A stretch of 51,654 nt of DNA from contig NZ_JACJRJ010000045.1 in assembly GCF_014697195.1 (NCBI RefSeq), positions 1-51,654 of the forward strand, read 5' to 3'. The notes under the pieces are model-generated. The model was given only the letters and a program-made list of their open reading frames with translations, did not search any database and was not told where the DNA came from. Origin of the DNA: Cylindrospermum sp. FACHB-282. Its GTDB lineage: Bacteria > Cyanobacteriota > Cyanobacteriia > Cyanobacteriales > Nostocaceae. Numbering within the stretch: the first letter of the stretch is position 1; the number at the start of each line of letters is the position of its first letter. The position numbers were made by a program, and so were the translations under genes. Of the stretch, positions 16,598 to 25,400 are shown piece after piece.

Positions 16598-17356
16598 ATG
16601 TATGACGAAGACGACCTAAGCCTACTCGATGTTGAAGTGGAGCTAGAAAGCCCCCTAGATCAAATAGAGCCGCTAACTGCTGAGTCAGAAGTGGCAAAAC
16701 CAGATCCAGAATTAATGCTATCCCTTCTGGAAAATCCTCAGCCCCAGCAACGGATGCTAGCAGCACGTGCCTTTTCTGACATTGAAGACCCACGCGCTAT
16801 TCCTCATCTGATTCGCCTGTTAACTGATAACTGCCCCTTGGTGCGAGTGAGCGCAGTCTATGGTATTGGACGCAATCCCAGTCAAGATGCAGTAGACCCG
16901 TTAATTGCCCAACTGAACCGGGACTGGAATGGCTATGTACGGAAAGGTGTAGTTTGGGCCTTAGGAAACTGCCGCGATCGCCGTTCCTTAGCACCCTTAG
17001 CAGACGCCTTAAAAACCGATATTTCCGCAGTGCGTTTGTGGGCTGCTAGTGCCCTAGCACAGATGGCAGAAGTCGGGTATGAAGCAGTTGTTGGGGCAAT
17101 CCCCCCGCTAATCGAAGCCTTAGTTCAAGACCCCGTAGCCGCAGTGCGGAGTAACTGCGCTTGGGCAATCGGACAGCTATGCCGCGAACTGCCCTCGAAC
17201 ATAGTATATGCCACAGCCATTGATGCCTTGATTCAAGCCTTTGCCGAAGACCAAGATTTGGGAGTACGAGAAGATGCCAAAGCTGCACTCTTAGGAGTGG
17301 GTGATCCCCGTGGCTTGCAGTTGATTGAGACCCTAGAACAAGAAGGATGGTTTTGA
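16598..17356 (+). CDS. HEAT-repeat (PBS lyase-like) protein
   Basis: A 252-aa protein with an acidic N-terminus (MYDEDDLSLLDVEVELES) and then about five HEAT-like repeats: DPRAIPHLIRLLTD, DAVDPLIAQLNRD, RRSLAPLADALKTD, GAIPPLIEALVQD, TAIDALIQAFAED. This is the armadillo-like scaffold seen in phycobilin lyases (CpcE type) and in many unrelated cyanobacterial proteins. No phycobiliprotein genes are nearby, so lyase activity is not supported; a protein-protein scaffold is the safer call. Confidence 0.88.
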   Translation: MYDEDDLSLLDVEVELESPLDQIEPLTAESEVAKPDPELMLSLLENPQPQQRMLAARAFSDIEDPRAIPHLIRLLTDNCPLVRVSAVYGIGRNPSQDAVDPLIAQLNRDWNGYVRKGVVWALGNCRDRRSLAPLADALKTDISAVRLWAASALAQMAEVGYEAVVGAIPPLIEALVQDPVAAVRSNCAWAIGQLCRELPSNIVYATAIDALIQAFAEDQDLGVREDAKAALLGVGDPRGLQLIETLEQEGWF

Positions 17357-17366
17357 TTTTTATTTG

Positions 17367-17392
17367 GGTGCGTTACACTGCATTAACGCACC
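17367..17392. repeat. GTGCGTTA hairpin
   Basis: GGTGCGTTA...TAACGCACC forms a 9-bp stem between the HEAT gene and the tnpB element. A related stem occurs at 19379-19396. It could end transcripts from either side. Confidence 0.7.
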
Positions 17393-17410
17393 ATTCGCAG
17401 AGGTAAAAAA

Positions 17411-18850
17411 GTGAACTACCACACACTCTACCCGCTTCGGGTAGAGTGTGGGCTTCTCCTTTCAACAACCACAGCCGCCACAGTAGTAGACTTACGCCCA
17501 TACTGTTTTGGTCTTACATAGCCTTCAGGAGCAATAACGCTGGTTCCCAACGCCAATACACGCAAGCCTTCATTTCTGATATTTTTCGCCGCATTAATGT
17601 CTCTGTCGTGTCGCTCTTTACAGTGGGGACAATCAAATTCACGCACAGACAAATCCATTTTTGGCAGTGGCTTCAAGGTATGGAAGCAAAGATGAGTTGA
17701 AGCAAAGAATCGACCTAGTTCTAGATAGACTTTGCCCACCATTTCGGCTTTGTACTTGAGCATGGTACAAAACATTTCCCAGCCAGCATCAGATATTGCC
17801 TTGGCTAGGCAGTGGTTCTTGACCATGTTTCTGACTGCCAAATTTTCTACCACTATGACTTGGTTTTCGTCTACTATCTTGCGCGATAGTTTGTGTAGAA
17901 AGTCTTCGCGGACTCTTTTGATTTTAGAATGAACCTTGGCTACCGCAAGCTTTGCTTTGCGACGATTATTGGTCGTTTTATCCTTCTTGCGAGACAGTTT
18001 TTTTTGCTTACGAGCTAGATTCCTTTCGTGCTTCTTTGTAGCTCTAGGGTGTTGATATTTTGAGCCAACAGATGTGACAGCGAAATCAGTTAGACCTAGA
18101 TCTATACCAATCACATTACCTTTACTACTAGACTCTGGGCATTCCATCCCATCATCTACTAACATCGAAGCAAAATATCTACTGTCAGGATTTTTGGATA
18201 AAGTCACAGTTTTAACTGTACCCTGAATATCCCTATGAACCTTGGCTTTAACAGTACCCAACTTGCCAGGGAATTTAATCTGACAATTGTTCAAGACTTT
18301 GACATTTTGAGGGTATTGGATTGACTGTTTTTCTTGGCGGTTCTTGAATGTGGGATACATTGCTCGACCATCAAAGAAGTTGCCAAATGCCACACCTAGA
18401 TTTAAAACAGACTGTTGAAGGCATTGGGAGTAGCACTCGGACAACCATTCAAATTCAGCCTTCCATAAAGGTATGGACTTCTTCATGGTCATGGCTGTAA
18501 CACCTTTGCCAGTCTCAAGGTATGTCGCTGTCATCGTAGCCAAAGACTGATTCCAAACCCAACGTACACAACCGAAAGCCTGAGCCAGATGAGCTTTCTG
18601 GGCTGCTGTTGGATAGATTCGGACTTTGACAGCTTTTAGCACAAGACTTAGATTGCTTCTTTGATTGCTCTAAGAGCATCTTAGGCGATAACACCAGAGA
18701 TTGCAAGGAATTTGTTCACCTACTCATACAAGCGCCCATCTGCCGCAGGCTGTGCCTTTGCATCTAGTGGACGGGTGGAATCGGCGGCTCACTCCCATTC
18801 ATCCCGACGCTCACTTGAGTATAGGTTGAGCGCTCTGATGAATGCTGTTT
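17411..18850 (-). mobile_element. IS605-family element with tnpB only
   Basis: The element reads on the minus strand. Its right end is at about 17411, marked by a strong hairpin (ACTCTACCCG / CGGGTAGAGT, 17424-17446) and the terminal GTGAACTACC. The element at 51436 has the same kind of end (hairpin followed by the same GAAGCCCACACTC segment). The left end is less certain, at about 18810-18850, where ACGCTCA...TGAGCGCT forms a hairpin. No tnpA is present, so movement needs a transposase in trans. The right end overlapping the tnpB 3' end is where the guide (omega) RNA of TnpB systems is normally encoded. Confidence 0.7.
17428..18642 (-). CDS. tnpB: TnpB, RNA-guided nuclease of IS605 type
   Basis: A 404-aa TnpB (OrfB). 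The N-terminal MLKAVKVRIYPTAAQKAHL and FGCVRWVWNQSL are typical. RuvC parts are visible: GIDLGLTDFA with Asp181, VVENLAV with Glu266 and HDRDINAAKN (345-354). The zinc ribbon is incomplete. The second knuckle CPHC (338-341) is present, but the first shows only Cys319 in LCFHTLKPL instead of CxxC. The length is normal and there is no frameshift, so it may be active. The C-terminus (RRSPHSTRSG) is encoded by the right-end hairpin. Confidence 0.92.
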   Translation of the reverse strand: MLKAVKVRIYPTAAQKAHLAQAFGCVRWVWNQSLATMTATYLETGKGVTAMTMKKSIPLWKAEFEWLSECYSQCLQQSVLNLGVAFGNFFDGRAMYPTFKNRQEKQSIQYPQNVKVLNNCQIKFPGKLGTVKAKVHRDIQGTVKTVTLSKNPDSRYFASMLVDDGMECPESSSKGNVIGIDLGLTDFAVTSVGSKYQHPRATKKHERNLARKQKKLSRKKDKTTNNRRKAKLAVAKVHSKIKRVREDFLHKLSRKIVDENQVIVVENLAVRNMVKNHCLAKAISDAGWEMFCTMLKYKAEMVGKVYLELGRFFASTHLCFHTLKPLPKMDLSVREFDCPHCKERHDRDINAAKNIRNEGLRVLALGTSVIAPEGYVRPKQYGRKSTTVAAVVVERRSPHSTRSG

Positions 18851-18853
18851 CAG

Positions 18854-19258
18854 CTAACTTTCAGCTAGAGATTTGACCACATTTAAGTCAAAAGGACGCT
18901 CAATATCATCCTCACCCAAATACTCACCATTTTGAATTTCTAGAATAACGAGGGGAATAAATCCAGGATTTTCTACCTTATGCAGGGTTGCGGCCGGAAC
19001 ATAGGTTGACTGGTTGCGATTCAGTAACACTTCATCATCGCCACAAGTGACTTTTGCTACACCAGAAACAACAACCCAATGTTCATTACGGTGATAATGA
19101 ATTTGGGGTTTAATACTGTGTCTAGGCTTGATTTCAATCCGACTAATTCTATAGTTTTCTCCCTCCTCTATCACCTCCACATTACCCCAGTAGCGTGTAC
19201 CTGAATGTGTTGAGGATGCATTGATATTTAACTGAGGATTATTTTCATTCTGAGTCAT
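18854..19258 (-). CDS. Cupin, mannose-6-phosphate isomerase-like
   Basis: A 134-aa single-domain cupin. The metal-site motif reads HYHRNEHWVVVSGVAKVTCGD, and the second motif is YVPAATLHKVENPG. This matches the type II phosphomannose isomerase/GDP-mannose pyrophosphorylase C-terminal domain, here stand-alone. A role in sugar-nucleotide or polysaccharide metabolism is likely but unproven. It converges on nothing and is flanked by the tnpB element left end. Confidence 0.88.
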   Translation of the reverse strand: MTQNENNPQLNINASSTHSGTRYWGNVEVIEEGENYRISRIEIKPRHSIKPQIHYHRNEHWVVVSGVAKVTCGDDEVLLNRNQSTYVPAATLHKVENPGFIPLVILEIQNGEYLGEDDIERPFDLNVVKSLAES

Positions 19259-19562
19259 AACTAATTTCTCGACCTCATGACTATTAATATTTTTAGTAAT
19301 TAGGACTTACTTTCCTTGACAAATTTACCCTCTTTTCAGGCTTTTTAGATGCGTCTCTTTACGCATCCTACCCGTAGTGTGCGTTCCCTAACGCACAATC
19401 TATAGGACTTTCAATGAATAAAACCGATATACATACTTATCGTTTTTTGTCAATGAGTAAGTTCTACTAATTTAGTCTAAATGGCACCAAGCTAGGCAAG
19501 AGCCAGCAAAATTAATCATAGCTTCTCTAAGTCTAACGCCATTACCTTTTCCCAATTACCAA
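19259..19562. other. Intergenic region with two palindromes
   Basis: About 300 bp. It contains GATGCGT-ctcttt-ACGCATC (19348-19367) and GTGCGTT-ccct-AACGCAC (19379-19396), paired hairpins of a dispersed repeat family also seen at 17367. The remainder is AT-rich without ORFs; degenerate CCAATTA heptamers are near 19550. Confidence 0.65.
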
Positions 19563-20897
19563 TTAGCCATTCCCTATTCCCCTATACTGAATCCGGTAAA
19601 TCCGATTATTAGCTTCTTCAGCTACCAAAAGACTGCCATCGGGCAACACAAGTAACCCCACCGGACGCCCCCAAGTGCTTGGAACAGACGGGTTAAGCAA
19701 AAATCCTGTGAGAAAGTCTTCATAGTAGCCTTGTGGACGACCCTGAGTATCGAAGGGGACAAACACAATCTTGTAACCAGTACCGCGATCGCGATTCCAA
19801 GAACCACGAAAAGCCACAAAAGCACCATTGCGGTATTTTTCAGGAAACCTGCGACCATCATAAAACTGCAAACCCAATGCCGCTGAGTGGGCCTGGAATA
19901 ACACCAATGGTGTGCGGGTAAGGGCTACCAAGTCAGGGCGTTTACTCTTGCCATTTTTTGTCTGACGTGGATCGAGGTTGTTTGGTGTCAGGTAAGCATA
20001 GGGCCAGCCGTAAAATTGTCCCTGCTGGATGCGTGTGAGGTAATCTGGTACTAAATCATCACCAATACCATCCCGTTCATTGATAGTGGCATAAAGTTCC
20101 TTAGTTATGGGGTGGAAGTCCAAGCCAACCGGATTACGCAAACCAGAGGCGAAAGTCTGTTGTTGAGAACCATCCAAATTCATCACCTGCACCGTAGCCC
20201 GTGGTAGTGGTTCTTCATCCACATTGGAACGGGAACCAACGGAAACATATAGCTTTTTGCCATCAGGTGAGACCACCACATTCCGCGTCCAATGCTGATT
20301 ATAGCCACCACCGGGAAGGTCAGCAATTTTTTTACCCGAACCAGTGAGTTGCTGTTTACCTTTAGTATAGGGAAACCGTAAAACTGCATTGGTGTTACCC
20401 AAAAAGAAGGAATTACCTGCAAAAGCCATGCCAAAGGGAATATTGAGTCCATTTGTGGCACTAGCAAAAGTCTGGCGGATATCAGCCACCCCATCGCCGT
20501 TAGTGTCACGCAACAGGCGAATACGGTTTTCCTTGGTTTCTGTCACCAACACATCACCATTGGGGGTTAAAGCCAGCCAGCGGGGAGCATCTAAACCTTC
20601 GGCAAAGACGTTTACTGTAAATCCTGGTGGTACTCGCAGCAAAGGGTTTTGCGGAATTGGCACCACCTGAGGTGGCTTAGAGGCACTTTCCGTAGCGAAA
20701 GGTGCTGGTAAATTCTTCTCTTTGATGCGGATGGGTGTGGGTGAAAGTGGTTCAGTACGGATAAGTTTTGGCGACTGTGTAGGATTCTGCCCCAGTTCAG
20801 GGGGAGGTGCAGTATCCAAAGAGGCACGAGTCTGGCTACAGCCAGCCGCTGTAGTTAGCAACAAAACTAGCAACAAGAAATGCCTGGAAAATTTCAT
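19563..20897 (-). CDS. PQQ-type sugar (sorbosone) dehydrogenase-like lipoprotein
   Basis: A 444-aa exported protein. From ATG 20897 the signal peptide MKFSRHFLLLVLLLTTAAGC ends in a lipobox, so it is likely lipid-anchored at Cys20. The rest is a beta-propeller with NPVGLDFHP, AYLTPNNLDP and FVAFRGSWNR, the pattern of soluble glucose/sorbosone dehydrogenases (L-sorbosone dehydrogenase family). The longer frame from 20918 adds seven residues and blurs the signal peptide. The Pro/Ser-rich linker (residues 21-70) follows the lipobox. Actual PQQ use in this organism is not shown. Confidence 0.88.
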   Translation of the reverse strand: MKFSRHFLLLVLLLTTAAGCSQTRASLDTAPPPELGQNPTQSPKLIRTEPLSPTPIRIKEKNLPAPFATESASKPPQVVPIPQNPLLRVPPGFTVNVFAEGLDAPRWLALTPNGDVLVTETKENRIRLLRDTNGDGVADIRQTFASATNGLNIPFGMAFAGNSFFLGNTNAVLRFPYTKGKQQLTGSGKKIADLPGGGYNQHWTRNVVVSPDGKKLYVSVGSRSNVDEEPLPRATVQVMNLDGSQQQTFASGLRNPVGLDFHPITKELYATINERDGIGDDLVPDYLTRIQQGQFYGWPYAYLTPNNLDPRQTKNGKSKRPDLVALTRTPLVLFQAHSAALGLQFYDGRRFPEKYRNGAFVAFRGSWNRDRGTGYKIVFVPFDTQGRPQGYYEDFLTGFLLNPSVPSTWGRPVGLLVLPDGSLLVAEEANNRIYRIQYRGIGNG

Positions 20898-21260
20898 AGC
20901 AGCAAAAGTGATAAACAACTTTCCGAGTTTAGGCTGGAAATTTGATGCTTGTCGCCAGCCTCAAGTTCGATTTTTTTTCAACTAAAAACAAACTTTTTTC
21001 TAGTGATATCACCAGCAATATTCAGGCAATCTGGTAGTAATTTGTGGGCATCACAGTATCTTTGCCCAAAACAATCAAAAAACAGAAAAGTTAGATTTTT
21101 TGAGTTTAATTAATCTTCAACTTATAAACAAGTGGCAATGCTTAACTAAATAATCATTAACCAGGCGAATGAATCATGAATTAGCAATAACTAGTATTTC
21201 CCCATGCCGGCTGTAAGATAGAAATCTTACACCTAAATTTTACTTTAGATAGGCAAGGAT
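20898..21260. other. Intergenic, no gene seen
   Basis: About 360 bp of AT-rich sequence between the lipoprotein start and the response-regulator stop. It must contain the lipoprotein promoter. I see no strong hairpin or ORF. Confidence 0.5.
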
Positions 21261-22457
21261 TTATTCCCCCAACAAGAACTTCTCAAATTCTGCGACTGGT
21301 AAAGGACGACTGAAGAGAAAACCTTGCATAGAATCACAGTTATTTTGGCGGAGAAATGATAGTTCTGCTTCCGTCTCGACGCCTTCAGCAACGATTTGTA
21401 GATTGAGATTGTGACCCATTTGAATTAATGCCTTTGTAATTGCTGACTTTTGGTAGTCATTGGCAACTTCATGGATAAAATAACGGTCAATTTTTAATGT
21501 ATTAATTGGCAATTTCTTTAGATAAATCAATGAAGAATAGCCTGTCCCAAAATCATCAATTGCAATTTTTACTCCCAGGGTTCGCAATTTATTCATCGTA
21601 GCAATTGTCGTATTAAAATCTCGCATAATCATGCTTTCAGTAAGTTCCAATTCTAGACAATGAGGTGCAACATTGTTAGCTTCTATGAAGTCAACTATCT
21701 TGTGAATAAAATCCGGCTGATTAAATTCAATCACCGACAAATTTACAGCGATAGTTAAGGCAGGAATTCCGGCATCGCGCCAGGCTTTAATTTGTTTACA
21801 AACATTATTCAATACCCATTTACCAATAGGAATAATTAACCCATTAGACTCTGCTAAAGGGATAAATTCTGTTGGAGAAACCATTCCCAATTCACAACTA
21901 TGCCAACGCAATAAACTTTCAACAGCAACTATTTTACCCGAAGCAATATTGATTATGGGTTGATAATAAACTTCAAATTCTTGGAAACTTTTTTCTTTGA
22001 TTGCCCTATGTAAAATAACTTCTAACATCTGCATTTTAGGTGTTAATTCATTAACAGCAGTTTGATTTGATAAATATTTCTTTAAAGTCGCGTGTTTTTC
22101 CAACCGATTCATGATGGCACTTAATAATTCAGCCCTAGTGAAGGGCTTAGTCAAATAGTCATCTGCACCCATATCCATACCTTGGCGAAAGTCAGCCTTA
22201 GCAGATTTAGCAGTCAAAAAGATAAAGGGAATGGTTGCTGTTGATGGATCTTGGCGTAATGCTGTTAGTACTCCATAGCCATCAACTTCTGGCATCATCA
22301 TGTCGCACAAAATTAAATCGGGAATCTCGGAGATAGCCAGATGTACGCCAATTCTGCCATTAGCAGCAGCAATAGTTTCAAAATCCTCAGCGGCTAGCAA
22401 ATCTAAAAGGTTTTCACGAACTGATTCTTCATCTTCAATTACTAAAATTTTAGGCAT
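21261..22457 (-). CDS. REC-EAL response regulator
   Basis: A 398-aa regulator. The N-terminal receiver domain has the acidic pocket (EDEES), phospho-acceptor Asp52 in LILCDMMMPEVDG, and FLTAKS and DYLTKPF. The C-terminal EAL domain shows VAVESLLRW (EAL reads ESL), LELTESMIM, IDDFGTGYSSL, KIDRYFI and EGVETE, so the key catalytic residues of a c-di-GMP phosphodiesterase look present. Its ATG overlaps the end of the big kinase gene by 8 nt, so phosphotransfer from that kinase to Asp52 is likely. Output: c-di-GMP breakdown controlled by the kinase. Confidence 0.92.
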   Translation of the reverse strand: MPKILVIEDEESVRENLLDLLAAEDFETIAAANGRIGVHLAISEIPDLILCDMMMPEVDGYGVLTALRQDPSTATIPFIFLTAKSAKADFRQGMDMGADDYLTKPFTRAELLSAIMNRLEKHATLKKYLSNQTAVNELTPKMQMLEVILHRAIKEKSFQEFEVYYQPIINIASGKIVAVESLLRWHSCELGMVSPTEFIPLAESNGLIIPIGKWVLNNVCKQIKAWRDAGIPALTIAVNLSVIEFNQPDFIHKIVDFIEANNVAPHCLELELTESMIMRDFNTTIATMNKLRTLGVKIAIDDFGTGYSSLIYLKKLPINTLKIDRYFIHEVANDYQKSAITKALIQMGHNLNLQIVAEGVETEAELSFLRQNNCDSMQGFLFSRPLPVAEFEKFLLGE

Positions 22458-25400
22458 AATTTACCTCATTTTGTATTGGGTTATTTAATGGTAGAGTGAC
22501 AGTAAACTTCGTACCAACTCCCAGGGTGCTGATAACAGAAATTTCACCTTTATGTATTTCTACACAGTTTTTTACTATCGATAGTCCTAATCCAGTTCCT
22601 AGGATATTACCGACGTTTCTGGCACGATGAAAAGATTCAAACAACCGCGGTAAGTCTTCTTCTGGAATGCCAATTCCCTGATCTTGAATTTCAAACACTG
22701 CTTGTTCACCCTGACAAGTAAGAGTAAATTTACCAGTATTGCCATTTGGGGAATATTTGATGGCATTCGAGAGTAAGTTGCTCAGAATGTGTCCCAGAAA
22801 TTTGTCATCCATGCAGCAGGGCAGAGATTCATATTCACTGGTAAAACAGATAAAATTCTGATTGCTCAGATTCATCTGCATTTCTTCCACTAATTGACGG
22901 CAATATTCGACTAAATCGAAGCAGGTTGGTCTGTACTCTAGTCTTCCCGCTTCTACCTTGCCGATGACCAAAATATCATTCAACATTTCAGTCATGCGCT
23001 TGACAGCAGTTTGAATGCGATGTAAGTGAGTGAGTTGTTTTTCTGCTGTCCATTTGTGGCTGTAGTGTTCTAGTAACTCAGAGGAAGAAAGTATAGTACT
23101 TAATGGCGTGCGGAATTCGTGGGAAGTCATGGAGACAAAGCGGGATTTAAGTTCGTTGAGTTCTTTTTCTTTTTCTAGTGCTACTCTCAGTTCTTGTTCT
23201 AATTGCTTGCGATTTGTGATGTCTGCCCAGTAGCCGACAAGTTCCAATGGGTTGCCAATTTCATCTCGCACTACTTTACCTTGATCATAAACCCAGCGAT
23301 AGGTATTATCTTGGTGTAAAAAGCGATATTCTAGACTGTAACTTCCTAACTCCAATACTTTTGAAAGTTTGTCCAGCACCTGTGGTGCGTCTTCTGGGTG
23401 GATGTGACTAAACCAAAAGCTAGAGTTTTCAACAAATTTCTGGGCTTCATAGCCCATCATTGCGGTGACATTTTTACTGATGAAGATAGCACCGAAATCG
23501 TTGGAACTCTTGCAGGTATAAATCACGGCAGGGCTGGAAGCGAGTAAGTATTGTAGCCGCTGCTGCATTTCTCTCAATGCTGCGGCTTCCTGTTGGCGCT
23601 GGGTAATGTCTCGACTCATGCCGCGATACCCACTCAATTTACCTTCAGAATCAAAAACTGGAACTCCACTGGTTTCTAGCACAACTAGATGACCATTTTT
23701 ATGAATTTGGAAGTTTTCCCGGCATTGGAATGGTTGCGGTGCCACAAAAATCGCGGCAAAATCCTGAGCAATACTGCCCCGCTTTGGTGGGGACATGAAG
23801 TCAAGGGGTGTTTTCCCTAGCACCTCTTCTGGTTCATAACCCAAGATGTCGCGTACCTTGGGGCTGACATAGGTATAGAGGCTATTAGCATCAACTTCCC
23901 ACACCCAATCGCTGCTGGCTTCGACCAAGTTGCGGAACCGTTCTTCGCTGTCTCGTAGCGCTTCTTCGGTTTGTTTGCGCTTAATGCCAATGGCGATCGC
24001 ATCGGCGGCAATTCCCAGGGCTTTAAAAGTAGATTCCGTGAGTATTTGACGGCAATACATAGCTATCACCCCTAGAGTCTCACCTTCAACAATCAAGGGA
24101 TAGCCAGCGAAGGCAATCATCCCTTCTTGATCACTGATGGGATCATCGTCTTGCAAAGAGTTTGTCAGATGGGGTTGGCCTGATTCGGCGATCAAACCTA
24201 TTTTCCATAGACCGACTGCTATACGGCTATCGGGCCCGTCAATATGGGTGTAGATCCCAGAACTGACTTGCAACTCCAGTACTTGATCGTCTTTGTTCAA
24301 CTTCCAGATGCGAGCAAAAGCTGCATTCAGATGTTTGACTAAAGCCTGGGTGCAGCCGCACATCATGGTTTCTAAGGTTCCATTCTGGGTGAGGACAGCG
24401 TCTACATCGGCACGAAAGTCTGCTAGACGTACCCGTTCTGCCAATGCTGCCTCTGCCCGTTGGCGATCGCATAATGCTGCTTGCTGTTGGCTAATGTCGG
24501 TGATCGTACCAATATAGGCAATGACTTCTCCTTGGTCTGTTAGTTCTGCCACTGCCTGACCAAAAACCCAACTAACACTAGCATCAGGACGCTGAAACCG
24601 ATATTCTGAGCGAAAGAGTAAGCCTTGTGACACAGCTTGATGCCACTCTGTGGCCACCCGTTCCTGGTCTTGAGGATGGATAGCCGCAAACCAGCCAAAT
24701 CCCGCTGCTTGGTGTTTTTTCAGTCCGGTAATTTCGCACCAGCGCTCATTGACATAGAGGCAATTTCCCACGGAATCTGTACGAAATAAACCAACTGGTG
24801 AGACTGTCGCCATTGTGTGATATCGCTGTTCACTTTCCCGCAGGGCAACTTCTGCTGATACGCGATCGTCAATATCAGTACTTGTCCCAAACCAATTTAA
24901 GATTTTTCCTTGGCGATCGCGCAATGGTAAAGCCCGGATTAGATGCCAACGATAGTTTTTGTCAGCACCTCTGAGCAAGCGACATTCTATTTCCAACGGT
25001 GTGCCTGTGACTATGGATTTTTGCCAGAGGGCCAGATACCTGGGCTGATCCTCTGGGTGTACCCATTCCTGCCATCCCCAGCCCAAGATTTGCTCTAGGT
25101 TGCAGCCAAAGAAGTCAAGACTACGTTGGTTAACATACTCGATGCTGCCATTTGCTTGAGTAATCCATACTTTTTGCGGGATAGATTCAGCCAAGAAGCG
25201 AAAGCGTTCTTCGCTTTTTTCTAAAGCCGCTTGCGCTTGTTTCCGTGCAGTGATATTTTCCAAAGTACCTAGCATACCCACCACATTACCTTCAGGATTA
25301 TGCAAAGGGACTTTGTTTGTCTCTAACCAAATTTGCTTACCATCGGCTTGCTGTTGAGGGGTGATGATTTGATATTGTGGTGTATTGGTCTTCATCACTT

